Source: Thoreauomyces humboldtii
Lineage: Eukaryota > Chytridiomycota > Chytridiomycetes > Spizellomycetales > Powellomycetaceae
Length of the DNA: 11,587 nucleotides
Assembly: GCA_027596035.1 (NCBI GenBank)
Contig: JADGJA010000735.1
Coordinates: 1 to 11,587 of the forward strand
Reading direction: 5' to 3'
In this document: positions 1-8,080 of the stretch, one piece after another
Layout of the letters: every line of letters starts with the position of its first letter
How positions within the stretch are numbered: the stretch's first letter is position 1
Translations under genes and position numbers: made by a program
Notes under the pieces: model-generated
What the model was told of the DNA's origin: nothing
Seen by the model: the letters and a program-made list of their open reading frames with translations, nothing else
Database searches by the model: none

Positions 1-497
1 GAGATGGAAGGATGACGCACGATGTTGTCGCAGAGGTAACGACCGACACCCGTGTTCTCGCACAGGAAGCTCGTCTCGTCCCGGTTTTGGTTTCGAAGGG
101 AGAGGAAGAGTTGGGTGACCGTCAACGACTCCTTCCCTTCCTCGTCCCGCACTTTGACGTCGACGAAGAGCTTGTCGGTGGATCCGACGTGGAGTCCGAG
201 GTCCGTCAGCGCATGTTCCGTCTCGACGCTGATCGTGACGAGAAAACGATGGATGTGAGATGAGCGCTCTCTTGGCCAAAAATGAGATTCGTGGTGGAGT
301 TGACCGTGGCCTTACGTGCTGGTGACGGGTGAGACGTTAGCCGATCCTCTCGTTATCCTGACCACGACGTCATGGAAGGTGGGTCGTTGTTGTTCTCGTT
401 GTTGTTGTTGTTCTGAGGATGCGGAGACGGACGCGGCCAGGAAGAGGATGGCTGCAGCAGCAGCTACTGCGAGGTTTTGGGATGGAGCAAAGAGCAT
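1..497 (-). CDS. SWP1: Swp1/ribophorin II-like oligosaccharyltransferase subunit, 5' part (partial)
   Basis: Likely a subunit of ER oligosaccharyltransferase, which transfers the N-glycan to nascent proteins. The ATG is at 497-495. Exon 1 is 497-316 and exon 2 runs from 228 to the left edge, with an 87-nt intron at 315-229; the phase is kept (AC|C). The visible 136 codons show a signal peptide: a short N-terminus, an Ala/Leu-rich hydrophobic core (residues 9-22) and a VSA-S cleavage-like site near residue 26. A Gln-rich stretch (30-37) and one N-glycosylation sequon (NVS, 54-56) follow. The later part has a beta-rich pattern, STDKLFVDVKVRDEEGKE (77-94) then TQLFLSLRNQ (99-108) and GVGRYLCDN (121-129). 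This resembles the family pattern of a luminal strand, then a Q-x-F-L-x-L motif, then E..F and a Tyr-containing strand. The membrane segments lie beyond the window. Family assignment is by remembered pattern only; another secreted or type I membrane protein is possible. The coding nature and signal peptide are firmer than the name. A GTGCGT at 20-15 could be a further donor. Confidence 0.62.
229..315 (-). other. Intron 1 of the SWP1-like gene
   Basis: The donor GTAAGG (315-310) follows ...ACCAGCAC in phase 2. The acceptor is ATCAG ending at 229, after a pyrimidine-rich stretch. The 87-nt length fits the other introns here, and phase 2 to phase 2 restores the frame. An in-phase AAG acceptor at 271 would give a 45-nt intron and 14 extra residues; it is less likely because every other intron in the window is at least 62 nt. 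Confidence 0.6.
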
Positions 498-583
498 CGC
501 TCTGAGATGTGAGCTGCGAACCGTGAACGAACGATTGAGACGTGCTGTTGATGGTCCTTGCTACGACTCTGCGAAGCTTCTAT

Positions 584-590
584 TGACGTG
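584..590 (+). promoter_or_regulatory. TGACGTG bZIP/UPR-element-like site
   Basis: TGACGTG (followed by A) lies 87 nt upstream of the SWP1-like ATG. It matches the core bound by CREB/ATF and XBP1/Hac1-type bZIP factors. Oligosaccharyltransferase genes are often induced by the unfolded protein response, so the site suits the neighbour, but a 7-nt match can occur by chance. Confidence 0.3.
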
Positions 591-634
591 ATCCCCACAG
601 GTTTAACAGTGTACGTGATGGGTCGACGTCCTGC

Positions 635-646
635 TACACATGTGTA
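635..646. promoter_or_regulatory. 12-nt perfect palindrome containing an E-box
   Basis: TACACATGTGTA is its own reverse complement and contains CACATGTG, an E-box-like core (CANNTG). It lies about 140 nt upstream of the SWP1-like start. It could bind a dimeric bHLH factor. No function is shown by the sequence. Confidence 0.25.
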
Positions 647-685
647 AGTGCCATTACGGCAAAAACCGTTGCGCAGGGCCCTCCG

Positions 686-699
686 CCCTAACCCTAACC
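686..699 (-). promoter_or_regulatory. Two tandem telomere-type TTAGGG units in promoter
   Basis: The plus strand reads CCCTAACCCTAACC, so the minus strand reads GGTTAGGGTTAGGG, 189 nt upstream of the SWP1-like ATG. TTAGGG is the telomere unit of most fungi. Two units inside a promoter are typical of binding sites for Tbf1/Teb1-type general regulatory factors, not of a chromosome end, because the flanks are unique sequence. Confidence 0.4.
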
Positions 700-842
700 A
701 GGAAGGTCCCCGCAACTTTGCCGCAACCCCTTTCGCTGCGCAGCAACACGAACGAAACGAACGAAGCACACGGACCCCCCGGTTCGACTCAACAATCGGC
801 GGTGTACGGTCAGGAAGATCTGGGTGGGAACGGCTCCCTTGG

Positions 843-852
843 TTCACGTGAA
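843..852. promoter_or_regulatory. Palindromic CACGTG E-box
   Basis: TTCACGTGAA is a perfect 10-nt palindrome around CACGTG, the core bound by Cbf1/Pho4-type bHLH proteins. It lies between the MLP1 stop and the SWP1-like start, about 350 nt upstream of the latter, so it might instead be within the MLP1 3' UTR. Confidence 0.25.
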
Positions 853-978
853 GTGCACAGAGCATGTTCTCTCAACCGTGTTTCAAATTTGCCGGTATTC
901 AGATTCAGGTATAACGTGTGGGTGGGTCAAATGGTATTCGTGTGGATGTATGTGCTTTTCATGGTTTTCCCCGGACGG

Positions 979-3900
979 TCACTGGGTCGGGCCTTGCGTT
1001 TGACCTCCACCCCGCGACCTCGCCGGCTGGGATCCTCCTCGTCCTCCAGGAGCTCCTCCACCTCTTCCTCGAGTCAAGCCTCCGCCTCCTCGAGCTCTCG
1101 AAACTCGTCGCATTCCACGTCCGCGTCCGCGCGTGGGGGCGGCGGCTGCAGCTGGATCCGACGTGGATTCCGGCGTGCCTGCAGCCGCTGGAGCAGGTGT
1201 TCGACCGACAGGGGTGACAGGAGCTGGCGACGCAGGATGGTCAGAGACGGTCGGTGCGACGGCGGCGACGGGTGTCGTGACTGGCGTTGCGGGGACGGGA
1301 CTTTCGGTCGCTACAAGCTGGCGCTTCCGCAGGTCTGGAGCTGGTGAAGACGGAGGTCCGAGGGCCTTGGCGATGATGGTGGGCGTAGGTCCTGGGCTTG
1401 CCACCTTGGTGTTGGCATGGTGGCTGCTAGCTTGAGCGGCGGCGGCTGCTTGAGCTTCCTGAAGTCTCCGTTTGAGAAGCTGCGCACGCGCGGCGGCCTG
1501 TCCGTCGCGGGCTGCAGGGGTGGCCGGGGTAGGCGCCGGAGTCGTAAGTACCGGTGAAGCGACCACTGGTGGCCCAGGGGATGCGACTGTCTGTGGCACA
1601 AGGGTTGAGGCGGGTGTCGCTATCCGGACTGCGGGAGCATCAAGGTGCATAGGACTTGTAGGACGTACTGAGGCTGCATCCTTAACGCTAGGAGGCACTT
1701 CTATCTGCGTCTCAACCTGAATGACACTTCTGCAATTGCAAAAGGAAACATTAGTAAAAGGTTCTCCTAGTAACGCAACCGCTCTGCAGAACGTACGCGA
1801 TTCTCGAGTCTGGGCCGTCTGCTGGAAGAGCTTCGATAGCCTCTTCATCCACCGCACTGTCCAGTGCTTCTTGTTCACTCTCGAGTAAAGACGAGATGCC
1901 CATATCGGTTTGCAGAGATCCGTTCGTCGCTTCTGCGGATGAGCGTGAGGCTTCCTCGGTAGCAACGGGAGAAAATTCCTCCGTCTCTTTGCGCTGAGAT
2001 TGAGGAGGCTTTGGAGATGAAATGGCTGGGGGTAGCTCGCGAGTCTGCGCAGCAGCTGCAGTCACCACCTCGGCGACTTTGGCGTCGTGTGTCGGCTCTT
2101 CCAGAGGAGGAGGGCGCGGTGCCTCGTGTGAAAGTGCTTGTGCAGGGATCACTGGCGCTTGCGGGCTCTCAACTACAAGGGCTGACGATGGAGCAGGCGA
2201 CTGATGAGCAGTTGGCTTCGCAGGAGTCGCCTTCAACTTCTTGAAGGGGGGTAAAGGTTCGCCTGCAACTTCCTCCATTGACAAAGCCGGAGCATTGGCC
2301 AGGATTGCAGATTTGTCCTCGAAGGGCACGGCAGGAACGATCAGGTCCTCGTCGTCTTCTCTTGCGCGCTTGTTGCTGGTGGCAGGGGTCGCGGAAAACT
2401 TCTCGCTAATCGGAGCTGACGATGCGGTAGCCTCAGCAAGCACCGGAGCCTTGATGATGGGGGCCGTCGCTACAGCCGCCGCCGTTATGCGCACTTGAAG
2501 CTGCTCCGTGAGTTGCGCCACCCGCTTCTTCTCACTTGCGAGCTGACTCTCCAGGAGCATAAGCCGCAACTTGAGGGCGTTGAGCTCGCCGTCGGCTTGG
2601 GCGCGGTGTTCAGAAACCGCAAGCGCGACCTTTTGACCGACGCTTTCTCGAAGGGTCGTGATTTCGGCGACCAAGTGTTCCAGCTTCTCAGCTGAGGCGA
2701 GATCGGTGGATATTATTGCAGGTGCGTCTCCAGTGAGGGAACTGGCAGCGTGCTGCTCTTGAGCGGCGGTAAGCTGAGCCTGAAGCTGGAGGTTTTCTTG
2801 TTTGGCTGCCTTGAGGTCGTCGCTGAGGGATCGATTCCGATCCTTGAATTTGGCTAGGGTAGCGTTTGCTTGCTGAACAATCTCCTGCCGTCGTTTGTCG
2901 ACTTCCGCCTTGAATCGCTCGTTTTTCTCCGGGTTGTTGATCAAGTCGCGGAGCCTCTCGATTTCCTTCTCCTTCTCTGTGTCTTCTTCGGAGCGCTTCA
3001 TCGATTGGGCCAAAGTTCCCTGTATGTCCTGAATCTGCTTTGAGCGAGCTTCGAGGGCCACACGCTGCTTTTGAGAGACGTCACGCAGCTTTTTGCCGAT
3101 CTCCTCTGCAGACAGAAGCTTTGTTGCGGCTTCCTCCTGGGCCTGCTTGGCCTGGGCGGCCAATTCTTGCTTCTCACACTCAAGTTTGCTGACCTCCTGC
3201 TTGAGCCTTTCGTAATCAACTGGGTCGATCCTCTGATACTTCCTCAGAATCTGATCGACCCTCTCCTTCCACCGCTTGTTGTCCTCAAGAAGCGCATCGT
3301 TTTCTTCTTTCCTTGCCTCTACTTCCGCCTGAGCATTGAGAGTTCGCTCACGCAACGGTTCGAGCTCTGCGGTAGCCCGAGCAAGTTGTTCCTCGAGATC
3401 TTTGATTTTTCGAGTCCCATGCTCGACCTGGTCTCGGAGGGTCACGTTTGACTCGCGCAGCAGGTTCGCCTGCTCGATCTTCTCCATGAGCTCTTGGTGA
3501 CGACGGCTATCCTGCAGCGAGTCCTGACCCTTCTTCCGCTCTTCGTCCAGACGAGCGCGGAGCTCGTCGACCGTCCCTAGCACGTGGGTCAGTTCCAGCC
3601 GGGAACGGTGACCCTCGGACGTGGCGATGTCGAGCTTGGTCTGGAGAATATCGCGTTCGTTTCGTGCGTATCGCACCAGCTCTCGGAGCTCTCGGACGGT
3701 ATCTGAATCGTCTCCGGAGGGCTGGTCCTTCCCTGGCGACCCACTTTCGCCGAAGAAAGAGTTGGTGACCTTTTGGCTCTCTTGCATGCGTTCGAACTGC
3801 GAATGGAGGAGCTGGTTCTGCGCCTGCAGGTCATCGATGCGTCCTTGAGCGTCATCAATCTGTGTTTTCAAGAGCCGCTCAGACTCGCTCCAGGAGGTCC

Positions 3901-6900
3901 GTCCTGCGGCAAGGTTCATATCCGCCAGCGCCAACTGCTGTTTCGTGTTAGCCAGTGTTTCGGTGAGGGTCTCCAGCTGCTGCTTGAGCGTCTGGACAGA
4001 CTGCAAAGCGTGTGCATGTGCCATGACCTCCTTTTCATAGCTCTCATTCGCCTGTCGAGCCAGGTTCTCCTGCCTCTGTACGTCAGCTTGCAAGGAGCTC
4101 TGCGCTTCAAGCGCCAGTGCTTCAGACTTTTTGATCGCTTCGATCTGCGCCTCCAGTGAACGCGTAGCTTGTTGCGTTCGGTGCCCTTCCGTTTCCAGAC
4201 ACTCGCGGGCTTCGACGAGCTCACGGTCCGTGCTCTTCATCTGCTCGAGCGTGCTGCTGTAGAGCGACTCCAAACGGCCAACGCTGTCGTTCAACCGGCC
4301 GATCTCTGCCTCCCTTTCAGCCTTGTATGTATTGTAAGTCTCGTTGAACTCGAGAAGCTCGCGCTCGCTGCCCTCGGCCAGCCCCTTCAAGTTGATTTCT
4401 CGTTCCTTGGCTCGAGCAAGATCAGCCTGTGCGGCCTGAAGTGTTTTCGTGGTCATGGAGAGTTCCTTCTCGAGGTTTCGGCAACGCTCCTCGGCGGTCG
4501 TTGCCGTGCCGTCACCGTGGGATTCATATGAAGCCACCTTTGCCTCGGATGCGGTCAACCGCGCTGTCAAGTCGGCAAGCTGCAAAGCGAGCGTTCCCTC
4601 TTTGTTCTGGACGAGGTCAAGCTGACCCTTCAATTTCTCCGTTTCGATGAGAAGACGTTGGACGCGAGCCGCCGCTGTTTGAGCCTCCACTTCCTTCCTC
4701 GCCAAGAGCGTTCGGTTCTCATCCATCGCAGAGTGAAGCTGCTTGCGATGGAGAGCCGCCTCCTTTTCCAACGAGTCCACTTTTTCCTCCAGACGCTTAC
4801 GCTCGTGTCTCCAGGCTTCCTCGCGGTCCTCCAGCTGTAGCTGTGCCGATCGGGCTCGCTCGTTTGCCGCGTTGCGCTCAGCGAGAAGGTCTTGGCATTC
4901 TCGCAGTGCCCGATTCTTGCTGGCTTCCCAGACTTCGCGCTCGATACGTGCCTGCTGTAGCTGAGAAGCGAGCGACTCTGCCCGAAGACGTTCGTCCATG
5001 AGCCTCGAAGCAACCTCCTGCTTCTTGCTGTCTTCCTGCGAAGCGGCGTTGGTGAGGTTCCCGAGATGTTGCCGAAGCTGTTGGTTCTCCTTCGCCTGCA
5101 TGTCTGAGCTCGAAGCCAGGAGCTTGTAGCGTTCTACATGAGTAAAAGATTGTTGGCTGAATTTCACACAGAAAAGATTGAACTTGAGCGCCCACCTTGC
5201 TGAAAGCTAAGTTGGTGCTTGATTTTCGAAAGCTCGATGGCCAATTCAGTGTTTTCGTCCCGTTTCTGATAAAGCTGCGCGGATAGCTCTTTGTTGCTGA
5301 TCCCCGTTTCCTTTGTGTAATTGTCGAAATCCTCCCGAAGCTTGTTGTAAAGGATTTTGAACTGACCTTCGGAGATGGGAGCTGCGTGAGAGCTGTTGGA
5401 GCTGATCGATTCGAAGCCAGAGCGGTCTATAGTCTGGGAAACGTCCGCGCTGTTCTGACCCTTGACCGTCCTCAGATCATTCCTCTGCTTGACAACAAAT
5501 CGCAGCTGCCTCGATAACTTTTCGTTGGCCTCCTTCGTCTCTCGAAGTTGAGAAGCCAGGGTTTCGACCTGGACCAGCGTTGCTTGGGTACATCTGGCTT
5601 CGAGTTGCTGTTGTGCTTCCTCGGATTGACGCGCGAGGTTCCGAGCGATGCGTCTCAGGTTGACGTTCTGCTGCACCAGTTCCTCGATGCTCTGAACCTG
5701 CACGAGTTCAGAACTGATCATGGCGTCAACTGGTGTTTCCTCGGAACCTTCAACTTGCGGGCATCGCTGGAGCAGTTCCGAAACGAACTGCTCGAAATCG
5801 GGTTGAGCACCAGGTTGGACACGATGCAGCTGTAAGCAGAACGCATGGACCTGCCGACATAAGTCGTGTATGTCTAAAAAGTGCGTGAGCAGAGTCAGCT
5901 GTGCAAGCCAGATTACAGCAAGATAGCCAAGACACTCTTACCTTGCTGAAACGAACGTCGCTCATCCGCGAAACGAGAAGCCTCCCGACGCAATGCTGTG
6001 CACTCGTGGGCGGCGGCCTTGGTTTCTGCCCGTGCGTTGCTCAACCTGGTGGCCAGTTCGGTGGCGCGTTCGTCAAACCGCCTAGCGTTAGTTTCGAGTT
6101 CCTGTACATAAGGGCTGTATTCTTGTAGTTTGGAAGACGCGTCCTCGAATCGATCCGTCATGATATCCAATTCACGCTCAGCTTGAATGCGACGCTCCTT
6201 CTCGTCCTCATAGGAAGTGTAGAGGGTAGTGAAGCTCATTCCTTGAACCGTGGTTCTGGAGGATTGAGACTGCAAGAAAGCTGCGGGGTTGTCGGACGTG
6301 GAATTGGCCGGCTCTTGCCTAACCGAATATCTCAGTCGATCTACTTCTTCGCAACGATCATCCAGCTGTCTCTTCCAATCCTCGCATTGCTGTGAAGTGG
6401 CTTCCAGGTTTGTACTCAAACCCGCACGTTCCTCCTCCCAGTCTTCCTGCGCTTCGCTGAAGGTCTTCTGCAGCTCTTGAAGATGGGCTTGTGCCTCCTT
6501 CAAGTTGTTCTCATAGATGTGCGTGAGGCGCTTCTGAGCCTCCATTTCCGTTCGGAAGGTCCCATCCTTCTGAAGGAGCAGAGTTTCACACTGAAGGAGA
6601 CCGAGTTCGCGTTAGAAGAGGATCCAAGCACTGCTTCGTTGGTAGGAACGGGACGTACCTCTTCGAGCTTTGTCATCTGTTGGTGGACCGTAGCGTCTAG
6701 TTCGTCGGTTCTCCGTTGCAAAGACAGGTTTCGGGTTTCTAGAGAAGCCTTCTCCTGAATGGTGGTATCGAGTTCCGTGCGCAACTGCGTCAAGTCATTG
6801 GACCTTTCGATCCTATAGGTAAAAGCCTCTTCGGATTTCTTCTTGAGTTCTTCGTTGAGCCACAAGGTCTGTTTCTGTGCTTGTACAAGCTGTTGTTCCT

Positions 6901-7591
6901 TTCCCGCCAGCATCAGCTTGTCTCTCATGCTTTGAGTTTCGAGCTCGGTGAGACGCGTGTTGACTGCCCGCATCTCTGCACGTCCTGCTTCAAGTTGCCT
7001 TTGATATCCCTTTTCGTCGTCTGAAGAGGAGCATGGCGGGGAAAAAGGTCGTGAGAACTGTTGCTTGCTTGAGAGAGACCGAAAAAACAGATCGACTGAG
7101 CCAGTTTTTACCATGCAACCTATCGATCTCCATCTGACGTTTCGAGATGATCATGGTGAGGTCCCTCTTTTCACTCTCGAGGGTCTCGAGGTTGCCCTGT
7201 GAGCCCGAGTTGAAGGTCTCGGAGGCCCGGTCGCGAGCCTGGGATTCCTCCTGCAGGGCCCGCAGGGCTGCATCCTTCTCCAGCCGAGACTGCTGCGATT
7301 CGAGAAGCTCCTGCGTCAAGGAAGCGATTCGGTCTGCTTGCTGGCGGTTCTCGGAAACGTAAAAATGGGCTTGGTGCTCTGCAGCAAGCAAGGGGTTCGG
7401 GTACGGGTTCAGCGGATTGCGTGGGGGGAATTGCAGGTTGCTTTTCAAGAGGTACCAGCGTTGGCTTCAATGACCACGAGATCATTCTTCCGTGCTGCGA
7501 GGAGCGCATGCAGGGCAGCCAGGTCATCCGCTGCAGCATCTGGAGCTGTTGGTGGCTTGTGTGCGTGAGCGTCGTCTGTGTCCGTCTCCAT
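979..7591 (-). CDS. MLP1: Mlp1/TPR nuclear-basket nucleoporin, complete, 7 exons
   Basis: Large coiled-coil protein that forms the nuclear basket of the pore and acts in mRNA quality control and export. Exons: 7591-7456, 7378-7112, 7020-6659, 6590-5942, 5873-5196, 5133-1797, 1729-979. The phase is kept at all six junctions, total 6180 nt, 2059 residues plus TGA; yeast Mlp1 and human TPR are about 1900-2400. Coiled coil runs from about residue 45 to 1580. Family marks: ISSELVQVQSIEEL (524-537), the MLP1/2-like segment around 1052-1151 (ESYEKEVMAHAHALQS then NQLLHSQFE) and DTVRELRELVRYARNERDIL (1175-1194). Two NLS-like clusters follow, NKRARED (1618-1624) and FKKLKA (1661-1666), then a Pro/Ala/Thr-rich linker and an RGG tail (2010-2053). 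The ATG at 7591 has G at +4, has no upstream ATG within 400 nt, and gives a first exon that splices in frame. Sure of the family; splice sites are predicted. Confidence 0.93.
1000..1131 (-). other. RGG/RG-repeat C-terminal tail of the Mlp1/TPR protein
   Basis: Residues 2010-2053 are mostly Arg and Gly, with RGRGRG, ARGGGG, RGRGGG, GRGG and RSRGGG clusters. RGG tails generally bind RNA and are substrates of arginine methyltransferases. For a nuclear-basket protein that touches exporting mRNA this is plausible, but RNA binding is inferred. The reading frame is the one entered from exon 6, so the tail is not an antisense artefact. Confidence 0.75.
1730..1796 (-). other. MLP1 intron 6, separating coiled coil from RGG tail
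   Basis: The 67-nt intron has donor GTACGT, a perfect TACTAAT branch sequence (branch A at 1751) and acceptor TTGCAG ending at 1730. It joins phase 2 to phase 2 (GC|A). If the intron were retained, the frame would stop 14 codons after Ala1810, giving a protein without the Pro/Ala linker and the RGG tail. Confidence 0.88.
5874..5941 (-). other. MLP1 intron 4 with a decoy downstream acceptor
   Basis: The 68-nt intron has donor GTAAGAG and branch CTGAC (A at 5895), and its acceptor TTTTTAG ends at 5874. It joins phase 1 to phase 1 and restores DIHDLCRQVH. A better-looking acceptor, TTCTGCTTACAG ending at 5830, lies inside exon 5 but would shift the frame to an early stop, so the upstream site is chosen. 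Confidence 0.85.
6591..6658 (-). other. MLP1 intron 3 with two in-frame acceptors
   Basis: The donor is GTACGT. The branch is CTAAC (A near 6612). The first acceptor TCCTTCAG ends at 6591 (68-nt intron). A second TCCTTCAG ends at 6570, exactly 21 nt later, also in phase 0. Use of the second would drop seven residues (CETLLLQ). The first is preferred because the branch is 20 nt before it. Confidence 0.8.
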
Positions 7592-7658
7592 GGGCGCCGG
7601 GGCAGTTCCTCCGGTAGGTAAGCGTTGGGCAGGAGCGGTGAGTGGCGGCAGGGAGGAG

Positions 7659-7663
7659 ATTGG
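7659..7663 (-). promoter_or_regulatory. CCAAT box upstream of MLP1
   Basis: The minus strand reads CCAAT 69 nt upstream of the MLP1 start codon, in a CT-rich stretch. It could be a Hap/NF-Y site. A single pentamer match is weak evidence. Confidence 0.25.
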
Positions 7664-7983
7664 AGGAGGAGTGCGTTGTTGCGAGTGGCAGAGGAGGGAG
7701 GGTGTGGGGAGTGAATCGATGTTGGATGTCTGATAACGAGGATGTCTGAACCTCGCTCGAGAGGCACACGCGCACCGAGAGGAGAGGGCAGGACGAAGCC
7801 GACGAACACAGAGAAAGTCCGGTCGACAGCAGCAAACAGCAGCAAACTGGTCCACTGGGACTCCAGTGCGGACCTGGGGTCAGCGAACGTGTACCGACAG
7901 AAAGACCGGTGGGAAGATCCACGCGGTGCACTGGCCTGCCGCAAGCAGCTTGCAAGGGGGGAAAAAAAAGACAGGGTTCAAGG

Positions 7984-7991
7984 TATATTTT
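7984..7991 (-). terminator. AAAATATA element, possible 3'-end signal of the velvet gene
   Basis: AAAATATA on the coding strand lies about 90 nt after the velvet stop codon and is followed by a T-rich run. A/T-rich elements of this kind guide cleavage and polyadenylation in fungi, which often lack AATAAA. The position is reasonable, but the element is degenerate. Confidence 0.25.
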
Positions 7992-8038
7992 GAAAGGCAA
8001 GAGGTGTGAGCATCCCCTTCCCAGAAAGAAAAGCAAAC

Positions 8039-8065
8039 GAGAGAAAGAGAGAAAGAGAGAGAGAG
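8039..8065 (+). repeat. GA-rich microsatellite
   Basis: This is 27 nt of pure purine made of GAGA units with GAAAGA interruptions, ending in (GA)n. On the velvet coding strand it is a CT tract starting 16 nt after the stop codon, so it would be in the 3' UTR. Such tracts vary in length between strains and can bind pyrimidine-tract proteins. Confidence 0.8.
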
Positions 8066-8080
8066 CAGAAGGCGAATCAT

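Larger units (their letters stand above)
498..978 (-). promoter_or_regulatory. Intergenic: MLP1 3' region and SWP1-like promoter
   Basis: This is 481 nt between the MLP1 stop codon and the next start codon on the same strand. I see no convincing gene on either strand. Open frames here are short and lack any recognisable motif. It holds a telomere-like TTAGGG pair, a bZIP-type TGACGTG site and two perfect palindromes, listed separately. No canonical AATAAA is visible after the MLP1 stop. Confidence 0.6.
7592..8080 (-). promoter_or_regulatory. Intergenic: velvet-gene 3' region and MLP1 promoter
   Basis: These 489 nt separate the velvet stop from the MLP1 ATG. The right part is the velvet 3' end, with a CT-rich microsatellite on the coding strand and an AAAATATA element. 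The part next to MLP1 is C/T-rich on the coding strand, as is common near fungal transcription starts. The coding strand has no ATG from 7592 to about 8010. I see no gene here. Confidence 0.55.

Noticed and set aside
1..228. Pyroglutamyl-peptidase I (C15), suggested by the GRYLCDN string on the minus strand
   Set aside because: The string resembles the peptidase's active-site Cys region only over a few residues. The protein begins with a signal peptide, too close to the string for that about 210-residue cytosolic enzyme, and the upstream residues do not match it.
686..699. Chromosome end or telomere remnant
   Set aside because: There are only two TTAGGG units, surrounded by unique sequence in a promoter with genes on both sides.
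640..1347. 235-codon open frame on the plus strand
   Set aside because: It overlaps the MLP1 3' exon antisense; its Arg/Ser-rich low-complexity sequence is the complement of the Ala/Pro/Gly-rich tail and it shows no family pattern.
5830..5841. TTCTGCTTACAG as the acceptor of MLP1 intron 4
   Set aside because: It matches an acceptor well but leaves the wrong phase and an early stop; the TTTTTAG site upstream restores the frame.
7171..7944. 257-codon minus-strand frame across the MLP1 start
   Set aside because: It is out of frame with MLP1 exons 1 and 2, begins without an ATG, and is Ser/Pro/Arg-rich with no motif.
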